Of a stretch of DNA of 35,043 bases, positions 25,507 through 34,383 are shown piece by piece (the stretch's first letter is position 1; each line of letters begins with the position of its first letter). A model generated the notes under the pieces. The model searched no databases. It was not told the DNA's origin and saw only the letters and a program-made list of their open reading frames with translations. The stretch is taken from positions 1 to 35,043 of the forward strand of contig JAGWNX010000037.1 in NCBI GenBank assembly GCA_028872955.1, written 5' to 3'. Source of the DNA: Acidobacteriota bacterium (GTDB taxonomy: Bacteria; Acidobacteriota; Terriglobia; Terriglobales; Acidobacteriaceae). The position numbers and the translations under genes are program-made.

Positions 25507-27453
25507 ATGGCTGAAGAGCGCGTAGTAGGGATCGATCTGGGCACGACCAACTCGCTGGTTGCTTACCTTGAGGGCGAGACGCCGGTGGTGATTCCCGGTG
25601 AGGATGGCGAGCGGCTGGTGCCCTCCGTGGTGGCCGTTACGGCAGACGGCGTGGTGGTGGGCAACGGTGCCCGCGGCACGTTGCTGGCAGACTCCGCGAA
25701 TGCGGTGTACTCCGCCAAACGCCTGATGGGGCGCGATCTTGCCGATGTGCAGGACGAGCTGAAGCTGTTTCCGTTTCGCCTGGCAGAGGACCTGCAGCCG
25801 GGCGAGGTGTTGCGGCTGCAGGTGGGCGGCCTTACCCTGACGCCGCCCGAGATCTCTGCCTATGTGCTGCAGCAACTCAAGCGGAATGCGGAGCGCTTCT
25901 TTGGCGGTCCGGTGACCAAGGCCGTCATCACGGTGCCCGCGTACTTCAACGATGCACAGCGGCAGGCGACCAAGGACGCAGGCCGCATCGCCGGCCTGGA
26001 GGTGCTGCGGCTGGTGAATGAGCCTACTGCGGCCGCGCTGGCCTATGGTCTGGATAAGAGCAAAGACGGCGTCATTGTGGTGTATGACTTTGGCGGCGGT
26101 ACCTTCGATGTCTCGATTCTGAAGCTGCATGACGGCATCTTTGAGGTGATCGCCACGGGTGGTGACACGCATCTGGGCGGCGACGATATTGACAACCTGC
26201 TGATCGCCATTGCGCTGGACGACATTGCGGGCGATCTGGGCGAGGATGTTCGACACAATGGCGAAGTGGTGCAGGCGGTGCGTAAGGCCGTGATCGAGGC
26301 GAAGATCCAGCTCTCGCAGGCAACCACTGCCAGGCTGGAGTTGACCCTGCCGAGTGGTCGCCGGTACCTGCGCGAGATTTCGCGGGAGCAGTTTGAGCAG
26401 CTCATCGCTGGAGTCATCGCGAGGACGGCTGGCCCTTGTCGCCAGGCGCTCAAGGACGCGGGTATCCGCGTGGAACAGATCGACGAGGTTGTGCTGGTCG
26501 GTGGCTCCACGCGCATACCGGCGGTGCGGCGTCTGGTGGACGAACTGTTTAGCCTGAGCGCGCGCGGCAAGCAGCCGCATACGGAGCTGAACCCGGACGA
26601 AGTGGTGGCACTGGGAGCCGCGGTGCAGGCCAGGATTCTGGCAGGCGGCGCTGGTGCAGGCTCGGCGCTGGAGGATCTGCTGCTGCTGGATGTGACACCG
26701 CTGAGCCTGGGCATTGAGGCGCTCGGGGGTGTGGTCGCAAAGATCATCCAGCGCAACTCAACGATTCCCGCGAGCGCGACGGAGCACTTTACCACCGGCG
26801 TGGACGGACAGACGAATGTGGCAATCCATGTGGTGCAGGGAGAGCGTGAGCTGGCCAAGGACTGCCGGTCACTGGCACGCTTTGACCTGAAGGGTATTCC
26901 GCCGATGATGGCCGGCATGCCTCGCATCGAGGTGAAGTTTCTCATCGACGCCAACGGCATCCTGCATGTCTCTGCGCGAGAGCAGCGCAGTGGTAAGGAG
27001 GCTGAGATCGACGTAAAGCCGACCTATGGCCTGTCGGACGAACAGGTCGAGGCGATGATTCTGGCGTCGTTTGATCATGCGGAAGACGATATTCGCGAGC
27101 GGCAGTTGATTGAGGCAAAGAACGAGGCGGAGACGATCCTGACGGCGGTTGAGAAGGGGCGCGCGCACGAGTCTTGGCAGCAGCTGACCGCTGAGGAGAC
27201 CGCTGCCGTTGCTGCGGCGGAGCTGGCGCTGAAGCAGCTGATGCTGCAGACCGATTACAAGGCCATTCGCAAGGGTATCGATGCGCTGGACCAGGCAACG
27301 CGGCGGTTCGCCGAGCTGATGATGGACTCTGCGGTAACAGGCGCCATGAAGGGGAAGACGATGGAGTCTGCGGGGGATGCCATGGGAGATGGTCCCACGG
27401 CACCGCATCCGTTTGCGAAGGCACAGATTGATGACGCTGCGACTGGCTCGTAG
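25507..27453 (+). CDS. hscA: Hsp70-type chaperone HscA
   Basis: Specialised Hsp70 that binds the LPPVK motif of IscU and helps release the cluster. It has 648 residues from the ATG at 25507. Nucleotide-binding motifs: [14 protein letters not shown] at 7-20, [15 protein letters not shown] and [17 protein letters not shown]. The substrate-binding domain includes [18 protein letters not shown] and the lid helix. The C-terminal [14 protein letters not shown] aligns with the HscA-specific end rather than with DnaK. A further tail of about 30 residues (PHPFAKAQI region) is present. Placement between hscB and fdx settles HscA over DnaK. Confidence 0.95.
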   Translation: MAEERVVGIDLGTTNSLVAYLEGETPVVIPGEDGERLVPSVVAVTADGVVVGNGARGTLLADSANAVYSAKRLMGRDLADVQDELKLFPFRLAEDLQPGEVLRLQVGGLTLTPPEISAYVLQQLKRNAERFFGGPVTKAVITVPAYFNDAQRQATKDAGRIAGLEVLRLVNEPTAAALAYGLDKSKDGVIVVYDFGGGTFDVSILKLHDGIFEVIATGGDTHLGGDDIDNLLIAIALDDIAGDLGEDVRHNGEVVQAVRKAVIEAKIQLSQATTARLELTLPSGRRYLREISREQFEQLIAGVIARTAGPCRQALKDAGIRVEQIDEVVLVGGSTRIPAVRRLVDELFSLSARGKQPHTELNPDEVVALGAAVQARILAGGAGAGSALEDLLLLDVTPLSLGIEALGGVVAKIIQRNSTIPASATEHFTTGVDGQTNVAIHVVQGERELAKDCRSLARFDLKGIPPMMAGMPRIEVKFLIDANGILHVSAREQRSGKEAEIDVKPTYGLSDEQVEAMILASFDHAEDDIRERQLIEAKNEAETILTAVEKGRAHESWQQLTAEETAAVAAAELALKQLMLQTDYKAIRKGIDALDQATRRFAELMMDSAVTGAMKGKTMESAGDAMGDGPTAPHPFAKAQIDDAATGS

Positions 27454-27488
27454 CGCGTATTTGTAACCAGGAAAGGCCGGAATAAGTT

Positions 27489-27923
27489 ATGTCGGAGAGT
27501 ACGAAGCTGGTAGAGATTACGGATACGTCCAAGCCTCCTGCAGAAGGAGTGGTTCGCGTGACGTTTATGCCCGAGGGGCGGACGGTGGAGTTCCCGTTCG
27601 ACGGGCTGCCCTATGACGGACACGGTCTGCCGATGTCGTTCCTCGACGTGGCAGAGAACTTTCACATCTTCCTGGATCATGCCTGCGGCGGTGTTTGCGC
27701 CTGCACCACATGCCATGTGCATGTGCGGCAGGGAGCCGAGGGGCTGAGCGAGGCGGAGGATCTGGAACTGGACCGCATGGAGACGGCAGCGGGCGTGGAA
27801 CTGAACTCACGACTTGGTTGCCAGGCCGTGATTGAGAAGCCCGGCACGTATGTGGTGGAGATTCCGAAGTGGAATCGCAACTACGTGCAGGAAGGCAAGC
27901 CGGCACACGGACCAGGCGCATAG
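27489..27923 (+). CDS. fdx: ISC-type [2Fe-2S] ferredoxin Fdx
   Basis: Electron donor for cluster assembly and reductive coupling on IscU. It has 144 residues, a little longer than the usual 110. Cluster ligands are Cys66, Cys72, Cys75 and Cys111 (C-x5-C-x2-C ... C; HACGGVCACTTCHVHV and RLGCQAVI). The additional Cys70 is typical of ISC ferredoxins. An N-terminal extension of about 20 residues and a C-terminal tail after WNRNYV account for the extra length. GGAAAGG precedes the ATG. It lies 35 bp after hscA. Confidence 0.95.
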   Translation: MSESTKLVEITDTSKPPAEGVVRVTFMPEGRTVEFPFDGLPYDGHGLPMSFLDVAENFHIFLDHACGGVCACTTCHVHVRQGAEGLSEAEDLELDRMETAAGVELNSRLGCQAVIEKPGTYVVEIPKWNRNYVQEGKPAHGPGA

Positions 27924-27971
27924 CCACCGAGACAGTAGGACGTAGCGAGACGCCAGAGCACAGGAGAGCCC

Positions 27972-28187
27972 ATGCCGCGCGAGATTGACTGGAGTGACGT
28001 TGAAGAGATTGGCATCCTTCTGCAGGAGAGCCATCCGGAGATTGAGCCGTACACGGTACGCTTTACGGACCTGCACAAGTATGTGACCCAGCTGCCGGGT
28101 TTCGTAGGGGATCCGATGAAGTCGACCGAGCGCATCCTGGAAGCGATCCAGACGGCGTGGAACGAAGAGTACGAAGACGCGAAGTAG
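27972..28187 (+). CDS. iscX: IscX (Fe-S assembly modulator)
   Basis: Small acidic protein that binds IscS and iron and tunes cluster synthesis. It has 71 residues: IDWSDVEEIGILLQESHPEI, PYTVRFTDLHKYVTQLPGF and ERILEAIQTAWNEEY match the family along its whole length. AGGAGA precedes the ATG. It is the last gene of the operon. Its TAG stop directly abuts the murJ stop on the other strand, with no terminator between. Confidence 0.95.
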   Translation: MPREIDWSDVEEIGILLQESHPEIEPYTVRFTDLHKYVTQLPGFVGDPMKSTERILEAIQTAWNEEYEDAK

Positions 28188-29816
28188 CTACGCTGCGGGA
28201 CGCCGCAGCACCTGACGAGGCAAGGTAGAGCCCATTGCCGTGAGCGTGATGTAGCTGATCGCAGCCCATAGCAGTGAGCCCAGGCTCAGCATCGCCAGGT
28301 CTGCCGTGTGTCCCTGAAACAGATGGATATGTCGCACGGCCAGGCGGGTGGCGGCAAGTGCCAGCAGCGCAGCCAGCGCGGCACGCAGCAACTCGGCGAA
28401 CTCCAGTCTCCGCAGGCTGACCAGGTTGCGACGGTGCAGCAGCACAGCCAGCGTGGCCGTGTGCGCCAGAATACCCAGGTCCGACGAGATGGCGAGGCCC
28501 GTGATTCCGAAGCTGTGGAAGAGCGCCCGGTAGATTGGAATCGAGACGACGGTGATGATGGTGCCCGCCAAGGCTGGCGTAAAAGTGTTCCCAGCCGCAT
28601 AAAACGCGCGCGCATAGATGCCTTGTGCGGCCCATAGCGCGATCGAGATGGCAAAGATCGCGAAGTAGTGTGCGGTCAGGGTAGCGTCAGAGCGGTGGAA
28701 GGAGCCGCCGCGGAACAGGTCAACGATCGGCGGTGCCAGCGCGATCATCCAGGCAGCCAGTAGCAGTGCCACGCAGGCGATGCGCGAGACGGCGCGGTTG
28801 ACGGCGGAAGCAAACTCTGTGGTCTTGCCCTGAGCGAAGAGGGAAGAGAAGAACGGGAGCGACGCCGCACCTGCAGCCTGGCCGATGATGCCCATAGGCG
28901 CGTTGAAGAGCGTCTTGGCGACGGTCAGGCGGGAGATTCCACCGGAGTCGAACGAGGCGAAGAAGCTGAGGATCCACTTGTCGGCAGTGGCCAGCGAGAC
29001 GCCGATCATGAGCGGGATGGAGAGGCGCAGCCACTCTGCGAAGGCCGGGTGCCGCAGGTCGAGCACCGGGGTGTAGCGCCAGCCTTCGCGCCGCGCGCCC
29101 AGGGCATTGAGCGCCGCAGGCCCCAGGATGACGCCGGCGAGCACACCGATGGCCAGGGAGTAGATGCCGAATCGCGCGGAGAACAAGACCGCGCCCAGCA
29201 GGATGCCCGCGTTGTAGATGAGCGGCGAGATCGCCTGATAGAGAAAGATCTTACGCACCAGCAGTTTGGATCCGATGACGCCGCCGAGGAAGAAGAAGAG
29301 CTGCGCCGGCAGCAGGATGCGCGTCAGCGAGGTGCAGAGTGCGGCGTTGGTCGGCGAGAAGCCCGCGAATTTGTAACGTGTATAGATCGGTGCAAAGATC
29401 TCTGCCAGCAGAATGGCAATGCCAAGTACCAGCAGCATGGCATTCAGCACCACGGAGATGGCGCGGTCGCCGCCTGGCTCATCACCTTCGGCGCGGTAGC
29501 GATTCAGAATCGTGACCAGGGAGATGGAGGCGACTCCGCCCACCAGAAAGTAGGCGAGCATGTCGGGCAGCTCAAACGCAGCGTTGTAGGCGTCGGTGGT
29601 GGGCCCTGCACCGAACAGGTAGTTGATGTACTTGACTCGAACCAGGCCCAGCACGGCAGAAAGCAGCGACGAGAGCATGAGCAGCAGCGTGGCCGAGAAG
29701 GTGCTGTGGCTGGCCGAGGGATGCAGCAGAGCGTACAGCCGGCTTCGACCTGACCCCGAGGACTTTGGGGCCAGCTGGGACTCGGCGGGCGTATGCGGTG
29801 GAGGCGCAGGAGACAT
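28188..29816 (-). CDS. murJ: Lipid II flippase MurJ/MviN family
   Basis: Polytopic inner-membrane protein of the MOP superfamily, probably flipping lipid II for peptidoglycan synthesis. From the ATG at 29816 it has 542 residues with 13-14 predicted helices. The N-terminal LLSAVLGLVRVKYINYLFGAGPTTDAYNAAFELPDML matches MurJ helix 1-2. The frame is open back to 29981, but that part is Pro/Gln-rich and overlaps the region before the divergent LysR gene, so I do not use it. O-antigen or other MOP flippases are an alternative. The gene ends abutting iscX. Confidence 0.82.
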   Translation of the reverse strand: MSPAPPPHTPAESQLAPKSSGSGRSRLYALLHPSASHSTFSATLLLMLSSLLSAVLGLVRVKYINYLFGAGPTTDAYNAAFELPDMLAYFLVGGVASISLVTILNRYRAEGDEPGGDRAISVVLNAMLLVLGIAILLAEIFAPIYTRYKFAGFSPTNAALCTSLTRILLPAQLFFFLGGVIGSKLLVRKIFLYQAISPLIYNAGILLGAVLFSARFGIYSLAIGVLAGVILGPAALNALGARREGWRYTPVLDLRHPAFAEWLRLSIPLMIGVSLATADKWILSFFASFDSGGISRLTVAKTLFNAPMGIIGQAAGAASLPFFSSLFAQGKTTEFASAVNRAVSRIACVALLLAAWMIALAPPIVDLFRGGSFHRSDATLTAHYFAIFAISIALWAAQGIYARAFYAAGNTFTPALAGTIITVVSIPIYRALFHSFGITGLAISSDLGILAHTATLAVLLHRRNLVSLRRLEFAELLRAALAALLALAATRLAVRHIHLFQGHTADLAMLSLGSLLWAAISYITLTAMGSTLPRQVLRRPAA

Positions 29817-29913
29817 GGTGGGCGGCAGCGTGTACTGCTTCGATTGTATCGGCCTGCCTGTGGTGCGCTTATGCTGTTGAGGTGGCGGCGGTGGTTCCGC
29901 AGGGGAGTGGCGG

Positions 29914-30843
29914 ATGGATGACCTGGAAAACTTTCGCTTGAAGGTATTTCGCACGGTAGCGCGAGAGCTGAGCTTTCGCAAAGCGGCCGAGGTGCTGCAC
30001 CTCAGCCAGCCTGCGGTGAGCCAGCAGGTGCGTGCGCTGGAGGAGGCAACCGGGGCGCGGCTCTTTGATCGCGGAACCGGGAGCGGTCACGGCACCCAGA
30101 TTGCCCTGACCGAGGCGGGCCGCGTGCTGCTGGGCTACGCGACGCGCGCGGCCAAAGTACTGGCAGAGGCTGAGCAGACGCTGGCCGGGCTGTCTGCGGG
30201 GGTTGCGGGCGAGCTGCACATCGGCGCATCCACCACGGTGGCGCAGTATGTACTGCCCCACATTCTGGGCGCGTTTCTGCGGCAGTACCCTCAAGTGCGG
30301 ATGACGATGACCAGCGGCAACACGGAGGCGATTGCTGAGGCTGCGGCCAGCGAGACGGTGATGCTGGGCATCATCGAGGGGCCCGCCATGCGTCGCGATG
30401 TGGCCGTGCAGCGGATGGTGCGCGACCAGATGGTGCTGGTCGCGGGGATGCAGCATCCGTGGTCCGCACGCAAGACTGGCCTCGCGCTCAAGGAGCTGGC
30501 CGAGGCGCGCTTATTGCTGCGGGAGCAAGGCTCGGGGTCAAGGCGTGTTGTTGAGCGTGCACTGCGCGGTGCCGGGGTCGCGCTGCGAACGCTGGATGTG
30601 GTGATGGAACTGGACTCGACCGAGGCAATCGTCTCTGGTGTAGAGGCTGGACTTGGCGTGGGCTTCGTCTCGCGCTGGGCGCTGCGCAAGCCGCTGCAGC
30701 TGGGCACAGTCAAAGTGGTGCGGGTGGAGGGGTTGAAGATCGAGCGAGACTTCAGCTTTGTGCGTGCTGCGGGCACTGAGTTGAGCGGCGCTGCTGCCGC
30801 CTTCCAACGCTTTGCGCTGGCGGCCGTGGCGGGTAGCCCGTAA
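29914..30843 (+). CDS. LysR-family transcriptional regulator
   Basis: A 309-residue regulator. The winged HTH spans residues 4-63 (FRTVARELSFRKAAEVLHLSQPAVSQQVRALEEATG), followed by a periplasmic-binding-protein-like effector domain starting around 90 (GELHIGASTTVAQYVLP). GGGGAG lies about 6 nt before the ATG. The YeiH-type transporter gene follows by 31 bp on the same strand, so the pair is probably co-transcribed and the regulator probably senses a sulfur-related or anionic compound. The effector is unknown. CysB/YeiE-like regulators are the nearest functional analogy, which is inference. Confidence 0.9.
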   Translation: MDDLENFRLKVFRTVARELSFRKAAEVLHLSQPAVSQQVRALEEATGARLFDRGTGSGHGTQIALTEAGRVLLGYATRAAKVLAEAEQTLAGLSAGVAGELHIGASTTVAQYVLPHILGAFLRQYPQVRMTMTSGNTEAIAEAAASETVMLGIIEGPAMRRDVAVQRMVRDQMVLVAGMQHPWSARKTGLALKELAEARLLLREQGSGSRRVVERALRGAGVALRTLDVVMELDSTEAIVSGVEAGLGVGFVSRWALRKPLQLGTVKVVRVEGLKIERDFSFVRAAGTELSGAAAAFQRFALAAVAGSP

Positions 30844-30874
30844 GCAGGGAAGTTCGTGCTCATAAGGAAAGCTT

Positions 30875-31882
30875 ATGAGTGATTCAGAACTCCGTCTCGA
30901 CGGCCGGTGCGGAAGCGCGGATGCTGAAGAGGTGATGCAAAACCTCTTCTACCTCGGGATGATGATTGCGGCGAGCGGTTGGTTGAGCCCGCCGCTGGCT
31001 CTGGTGCTGGGTCTCGGCTTTGGACTGCTGGCGGTGCCGGTGCCGCATGCCGAGGCCCGTAGCCTGGCGAAGTTTTTGCTGCAGGCGGCGGTTGTGTGCC
31101 TGGGCTTTGGCATGAACCTTGGCCAGGTGCTGCGTGCGGGGCGTTCAGGCTTCGGCTACACGATCCTGAGCATTACGCTGGCGCTGGGCCTGGGTTTGCT
31201 GCTGGGCCGAATCTTGAAGGTGCAGCGCACGCAGAGTCTGCTGATTGCGATCGGCACAGCGATCTGCGGCGGCAGCGCCATTGCCGCCATGGGGCCGGTG
31301 CTGGAGGCCAACGACGAGGAGATGGCGGTCTCCCTCGGCACCGTCTTTGTGCTCAACTCGGTCGCGCTGCTGCTCTTCCCGGTGGTGGGCTGGCACATGC
31401 ACCTGAGCCAGACTCAGTTTGGGCTGTGGGCTGCGCTGGCAATCCATGACACCAGTTCCGTGGTGGGTGCCGGCGCGCGCTATGGAGCGACTGCCCTTGC
31501 GGTCGGCACCACGGTAAAGCTGGTGCGGGCCTTGTGGATTGTGCCGCTGGCTGTGGCTGTGGCAGCCGCGCGCGGCAGTCGTGCCGCCGCTGGACACAAG
31601 GTGCGGATCACGGTGCCGTGGTTCATCCTCTACTTTGCTCTGGCAGCTCTGGTGGCCAGCGAGGTGCCGCACTGGCTGCCCGGGCTGGTGCCGGTGCTAG
31701 GTCTGGTCACGCGAGCAGGCCACGCCGGGCTGACCGTGGTCCTCTTCCTGATCGGGACGGGCATTACGCGGCCGACGCTGCGCAAGGTTGGCGTGCGGCC
31801 GATGCTGCAGGGTGTGCTGCTGTGGGTTGCCGTGGCTGGTGTGGCGCTGTGGGCCATCCGCGCAGGTTGGATCGCACTTTAG
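30875..31882 (+). CDS. YeiH/UPF0324-family membrane transporter (putative sulfate exporter)
   Basis: A 335-residue inner-membrane protein with about 10 helices. Family features: LLQAAVVCLGFGMNLGQVL, IGTAICGGSAIAAMGPVLEA and AIHDTSSVVGAGARYG. The family is annotated as putative sulfate exporter, but experimental support is thin. The ATG at 30875 has AAGGAAA about 7 nt upstream. An internal ATG after 20 residues (MQNLFYLG) is also possible. The LysR gene is directly upstream. The stop overlaps the convergent zinc-ribbon gene by 4 nt (TTAG). Confidence 0.88.
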   Translation: MSDSELRLDGRCGSADAEEVMQNLFYLGMMIAASGWLSPPLALVLGLGFGLLAVPVPHAEARSLAKFLLQAAVVCLGFGMNLGQVLRAGRSGFGYTILSITLALGLGLLLGRILKVQRTQSLLIAIGTAICGGSAIAAMGPVLEANDEEMAVSLGTVFVLNSVALLLFPVVGWHMHLSQTQFGLWAALAIHDTSSVVGAGARYGATALAVGTTVKLVRALWIVPLAVAVAAARGSRAAAGHKVRITVPWFILYFALAALVASEVPHWLPGLVPVLGLVTRAGHAGLTVVLFLIGTGITRPTLRKVGVRPMLQGVLLWVAVAGVALWAIRAGWIAL

Positions 31883-32229
31883 CGCTGCTGCGTGGTGTCG
31901 GCCAGGCTCTCCTGCGATGCGTCCAGCTCACTCCGGTGACGACTCTGTTGCAGCAACGCACGCGCATTACGTTGGCGAATGTGCGAGGGCACGGACAGCG
32001 CCGCCAGCGTAAAGCTGACAAACTGTCGGTGGCTGCAGTACAGGCAGCGGACCGGGTATTGCATGCGCAGGATCCGACTCAGGTCGTCGATGCGCAACCG
32101 CGAACGGCGGAAGTCCTGCGCTGCGCAATGGGTACAACGGATGGCAACTCCCGCGACGGAGTAGCCAGCCGCGGCGGACGGGTTGTTGTAGGACGAGTGG
32201 GGCCGGATTGGGGTGCGTTGCGAGGACAT
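31879..32229 (-). CDS. Small zinc-ribbon protein, 116 residues
   Basis: Function unknown. The core has two CxxC knuckles, Cys32/Cys35 (IRCTHCAAQDFRRSRLR) and Cys62/Cys65 (YPVRCLYCSHRQFVSF), about 27 residues apart, forming a zinc ribbon. The basic R-R-S-R segment could bind nucleic acid. The C-terminal third is polar. It lies 12 bp after the MerR gene on the same strand, so the two are probably one operon. Related short ribbon proteins are, as far as I recall, common in Acidobacteriota. Confidence 0.7.
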   Translation of the reverse strand: MSSQRTPIRPHSSYNNPSAAAGYSVAGVAIRCTHCAAQDFRRSRLRIDDLSRILRMQYPVRCLYCSHRQFVSFTLAALSVPSHIRQRNARALLQQSRHRSELDASQESLADTTQQR

Positions 32230-32241
32230 GACAGGTTTGGG

Positions 32242-32733
32242 CTACAGGATAGGTGGCCGCTCCGGTGGCTGCAACTGCCTGGTGCGCGAGCCGGCGCGTG
32301 GCGCGCGGAAGGGATGTACGGCTGCCCGCCCGGGCGGCCTGCTGAGCATGGCGTGCATATCGCGCAGCTCCTTCTGCAGCTTGCGCAGGCTCTGCACATC
32401 GGCTACGGGCGGCGCGTCTAGCAAGGTGAGCGGCAGCATTGGCTCTTTGTTGCGCAGCTCCTGTTTGATGGCCTGGCGCGCACCCGGGATGGTGTAGCCC
32501 TCGTCGTATAACAGGGTCTTGATGCGGCGCGCGGTCTCCACATCTCGCCGTCGGTACAGGCGCTGGCCGGTGCCACCCTTGTTCGGACGCAGTTGCGGAA
32601 ACTCACTCTCCCAGAAGCGCAGCACGTAGGCAGGCACGTCGCACAGGCGCGCGACCTCTCCGATCCGGAAGTAGAGCTTGTCCGGAATATCGGAGCCGGC
32701 GGCGCGGTTGCGGATTGGCTGCTGCTGCGGCAT
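32242..32733 (-). CDS. MerR-family transcriptional regulator
   Basis: A 163-residue regulator from the ATG at 32733, chosen because AGGAG lies 8 nt upstream. An ATG at 32793 would add 20 residues but lacks a ribosome site. The MerR winged helix is at about 20-88: YFRIGEVARLCDVPAYVLRF, then WESEFPQLRP and QRLYRRRDVETARRIK. A helical region ALRKLQKELRDMHAM-like follows, then a basic Pro/Arg-rich tail. No metal-binding cysteines of the CueR/MerR type are present, so a metal sensor is unlikely. It is divergent from the lipoprotein gene at 32987 and upstream of the zinc-ribbon gene. Confidence 0.85.
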   Translation of the reverse strand: MPQQQPIRNRAAGSDIPDKLYFRIGEVARLCDVPAYVLRFWESEFPQLRPNKGGTGQRLYRRRDVETARRIKTLLYDEGYTIPGARQAIKQELRNKEPMLPLTLLDAPPVADVQSLRKLQKELRDMHAMLSRPPGRAAVHPFRAPRAGSRTRQLQPPERPPIL

Positions 32734-32986
32734 GCGAAAGGCTCCTGAAACGACCGCTACCCTGTGAGTCGGGGCAGAGGGCACCTTTTCCATGCCAGTA
32801 TAGGGCAGGTCGGGCACCGTGAGCAGGAGTTTACGCGGCAAGCAAAGGAGTTTGCCGTGCGCCAGCCGGTTCCCGCTCGCCCCTTGCGGCCAGGGCAGCT
32901 ACGGAACCGCCTCTGCCAAACCAGCGTATGGTGGAGTGTGGGTGGTGTCCGGACCGCCGCAGGACGGATGGGCAGGAGGCAAGCGG

Positions 32987-33598
32987 ATGAGTCGTCGCAA
33001 ACACTGGATCTACGGAATGGTCCTGGTCGCGCTGGTAGGCACTACAGGCTGCCGGGTTGACGCCGATGACCACGGCGACAGTAAGAATGTGCGCATCTCC
33101 ACGCCCTTCGGGGGCGTCCAGGTGAAGACCAATGACGCTGCCGTACAGGAAGGCACCGGGCTGCCTGCCTATCCCGGGGCAACGGTCGTGCGGAAGGACA
33201 AGGACTCTGGCGCAGCCGATATCGACCTGAGCTTTGGGGAGTTTCGACTGCGCGTGAAGGCTGTCTCGTACCACTCGGACGACGCACCGGAGAAGGTCGC
33301 CGCGTTCTATCGCAATGCGTTGCAACGGTTTGGCGACGTCATTACCTGCCAGCACGGGGTTGCCGTGGGGCAGCCATCCCACACGGCGGAGGGCTTGACC
33401 TGCCAGCAAACCCACGACGAGCACGTCAAGGTCACGGACGACTTTAGCGGCAGGCTGGAGCTGAAGGCGGGCTCGGAGAAGCATCAACACATGGTGGAGT
33501 TGGATGCGGACGGCAGCGGCACCCGCTTTGGACTTGTAGCGCTGGATCTACCCGCTCACCTGGTCGTGGAAGACGGAAAAGACCAGCATATGCAGTAA
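32987..33598 (+). CDS. Hypothetical lipoprotein-like protein
   Basis: Function unknown. 203 residues, with AGGAGG 7 nt before the ATG. The signal peptide MSRRKHWIYGMVLVALVGTTGC gives a lipobox-like end with Cys22, although the -3 residue is Thr rather than Leu. The mature part contains LPAYPGATVVRKDKDSGAA and DAPEKVAAFYRNALQRFGDV. This is a pattern of exported proteins with a P-x-YPGA strand followed by a helix EKV.AFY. Two further cysteines (ITCQHG and LTCQQT) could form a disulfide. It is probably anchored to a membrane and faces the periplasm. Confidence 0.75.
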   Translation: MSRRKHWIYGMVLVALVGTTGCRVDADDHGDSKNVRISTPFGGVQVKTNDAAVQEGTGLPAYPGATVVRKDKDSGAADIDLSFGEFRLRVKAVSYHSDDAPEKVAAFYRNALQRFGDVITCQHGVAVGQPSHTAEGLTCQQTHDEHVKVTDDFSGRLELKAGSEKHQHMVELDADGSGTRFGLVALDLPAHLVVEDGKDQHMQ

Positions 33599-33651
33599 CT
33601 TACTGCGGGTGGCCTTGCCCGGATCGGTGCACTGGAGTAGGGTCAAGAGTG

Positions 33652-34341
33652 ATGCTCAACCTTTGCCATCGATGCGGTGCGGAGACTGTGCAAGGCACTG
33701 ACGCCACTGCCTTCTGCCCCCAGTGCGGTGCTCCGCAGCTGCAGCTGCCAGAGCAGTTCCTTGCAGAGCCCGAGCCGGCTGGCAGCACCACTGGCGCGCT
33801 GCCCCCGCCCAACCCGCATCAGGTGGAGTGGCGGACCGCAATTCTTTGTGCCGCCCTGGTCGGCGGCATTGCCGCCCTGCTGGCTGTGATCGGCACCCGC
33901 GTCGCTCCGGCCTCGCTGGTCAGCACGATCTGGGTGCTGACGGCACCCGTGACGGCCCTGACGCTCTATCAGTCGCGTCGTCCGCTGGCCTGGATGGATG
34001 CCCGGGTCGGTGCGCGCATTGGCGTCTTGGTCGGCCTGGCGCTGGTCACGTGCGTCAGCGTGGCGATGGCGATCGCCGGCCTGGTGGCGCGGTTCGGGCT
34101 GCATGCCATGGGGCAGTTCGATGCGGAGCTGACGGCGCAGCTGCAGGGGCAGCTGGAGCGGGCTGCCACGGCCGCCACCCCCCTGCCGCCGGAGCTGATT
34201 CGCACGTTTCTCTCCCCGGAGTTTCGGGTGGGTATGATGCTGGCCGGCATCGGCCTGATGGCCACCGTCGTCCTGGTGCTATCGACGATTGGCGGTGCCG
34301 TGGGCGGAATGGTGCGCATGCGCCGCCACCCGGTGTTATAG
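33652..34341 (+). CDS. Zinc-ribbon membrane protein
   Basis: Function unknown. 229 residues from the ATG at 33652 (a GTG at 33649 is also in frame). The N-terminus holds a zinc ribbon with Cys5/Cys8 (LCHRCGA) and Cys22/Cys25 (FCPQCGAP), then a Pro-rich linker and four hydrophobic helices (about 60-83, 88-107, 120-148, 194-221). Between helices 3 and 4 is an amphipathic segment, likely extracytoplasmic. This layout (cytosolic ribbon plus membrane bundle) is frequent among uncharacterised Acidobacteriota proteins. It ends 42 bp before pyrR. Confidence 0.75.
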   Translation: MLNLCHRCGAETVQGTDATAFCPQCGAPQLQLPEQFLAEPEPAGSTTGALPPPNPHQVEWRTAILCAALVGGIAALLAVIGTRVAPASLVSTIWVLTAPVTALTLYQSRRPLAWMDARVGARIGVLVGLALVTCVSVAMAIAGLVARFGLHAMGQFDAELTAQLQGQLERAATAATPLPPELIRTFLSPEFRVGMMLAGIGLMATVVLVLSTIGGAVGGMVRMRRHPVL

Positions 34342-34383
34342 CACATCTCCACGCCGTGTGCTGCTATCATCTCCCCAGCCACT

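Noticed and set aside
25507..27453. Hsp70 as a second DnaK
   Set aside because: Position between hscB and fdx, the LPPVK motif in the local IscU and the HscA-like C-terminus favour HscA.
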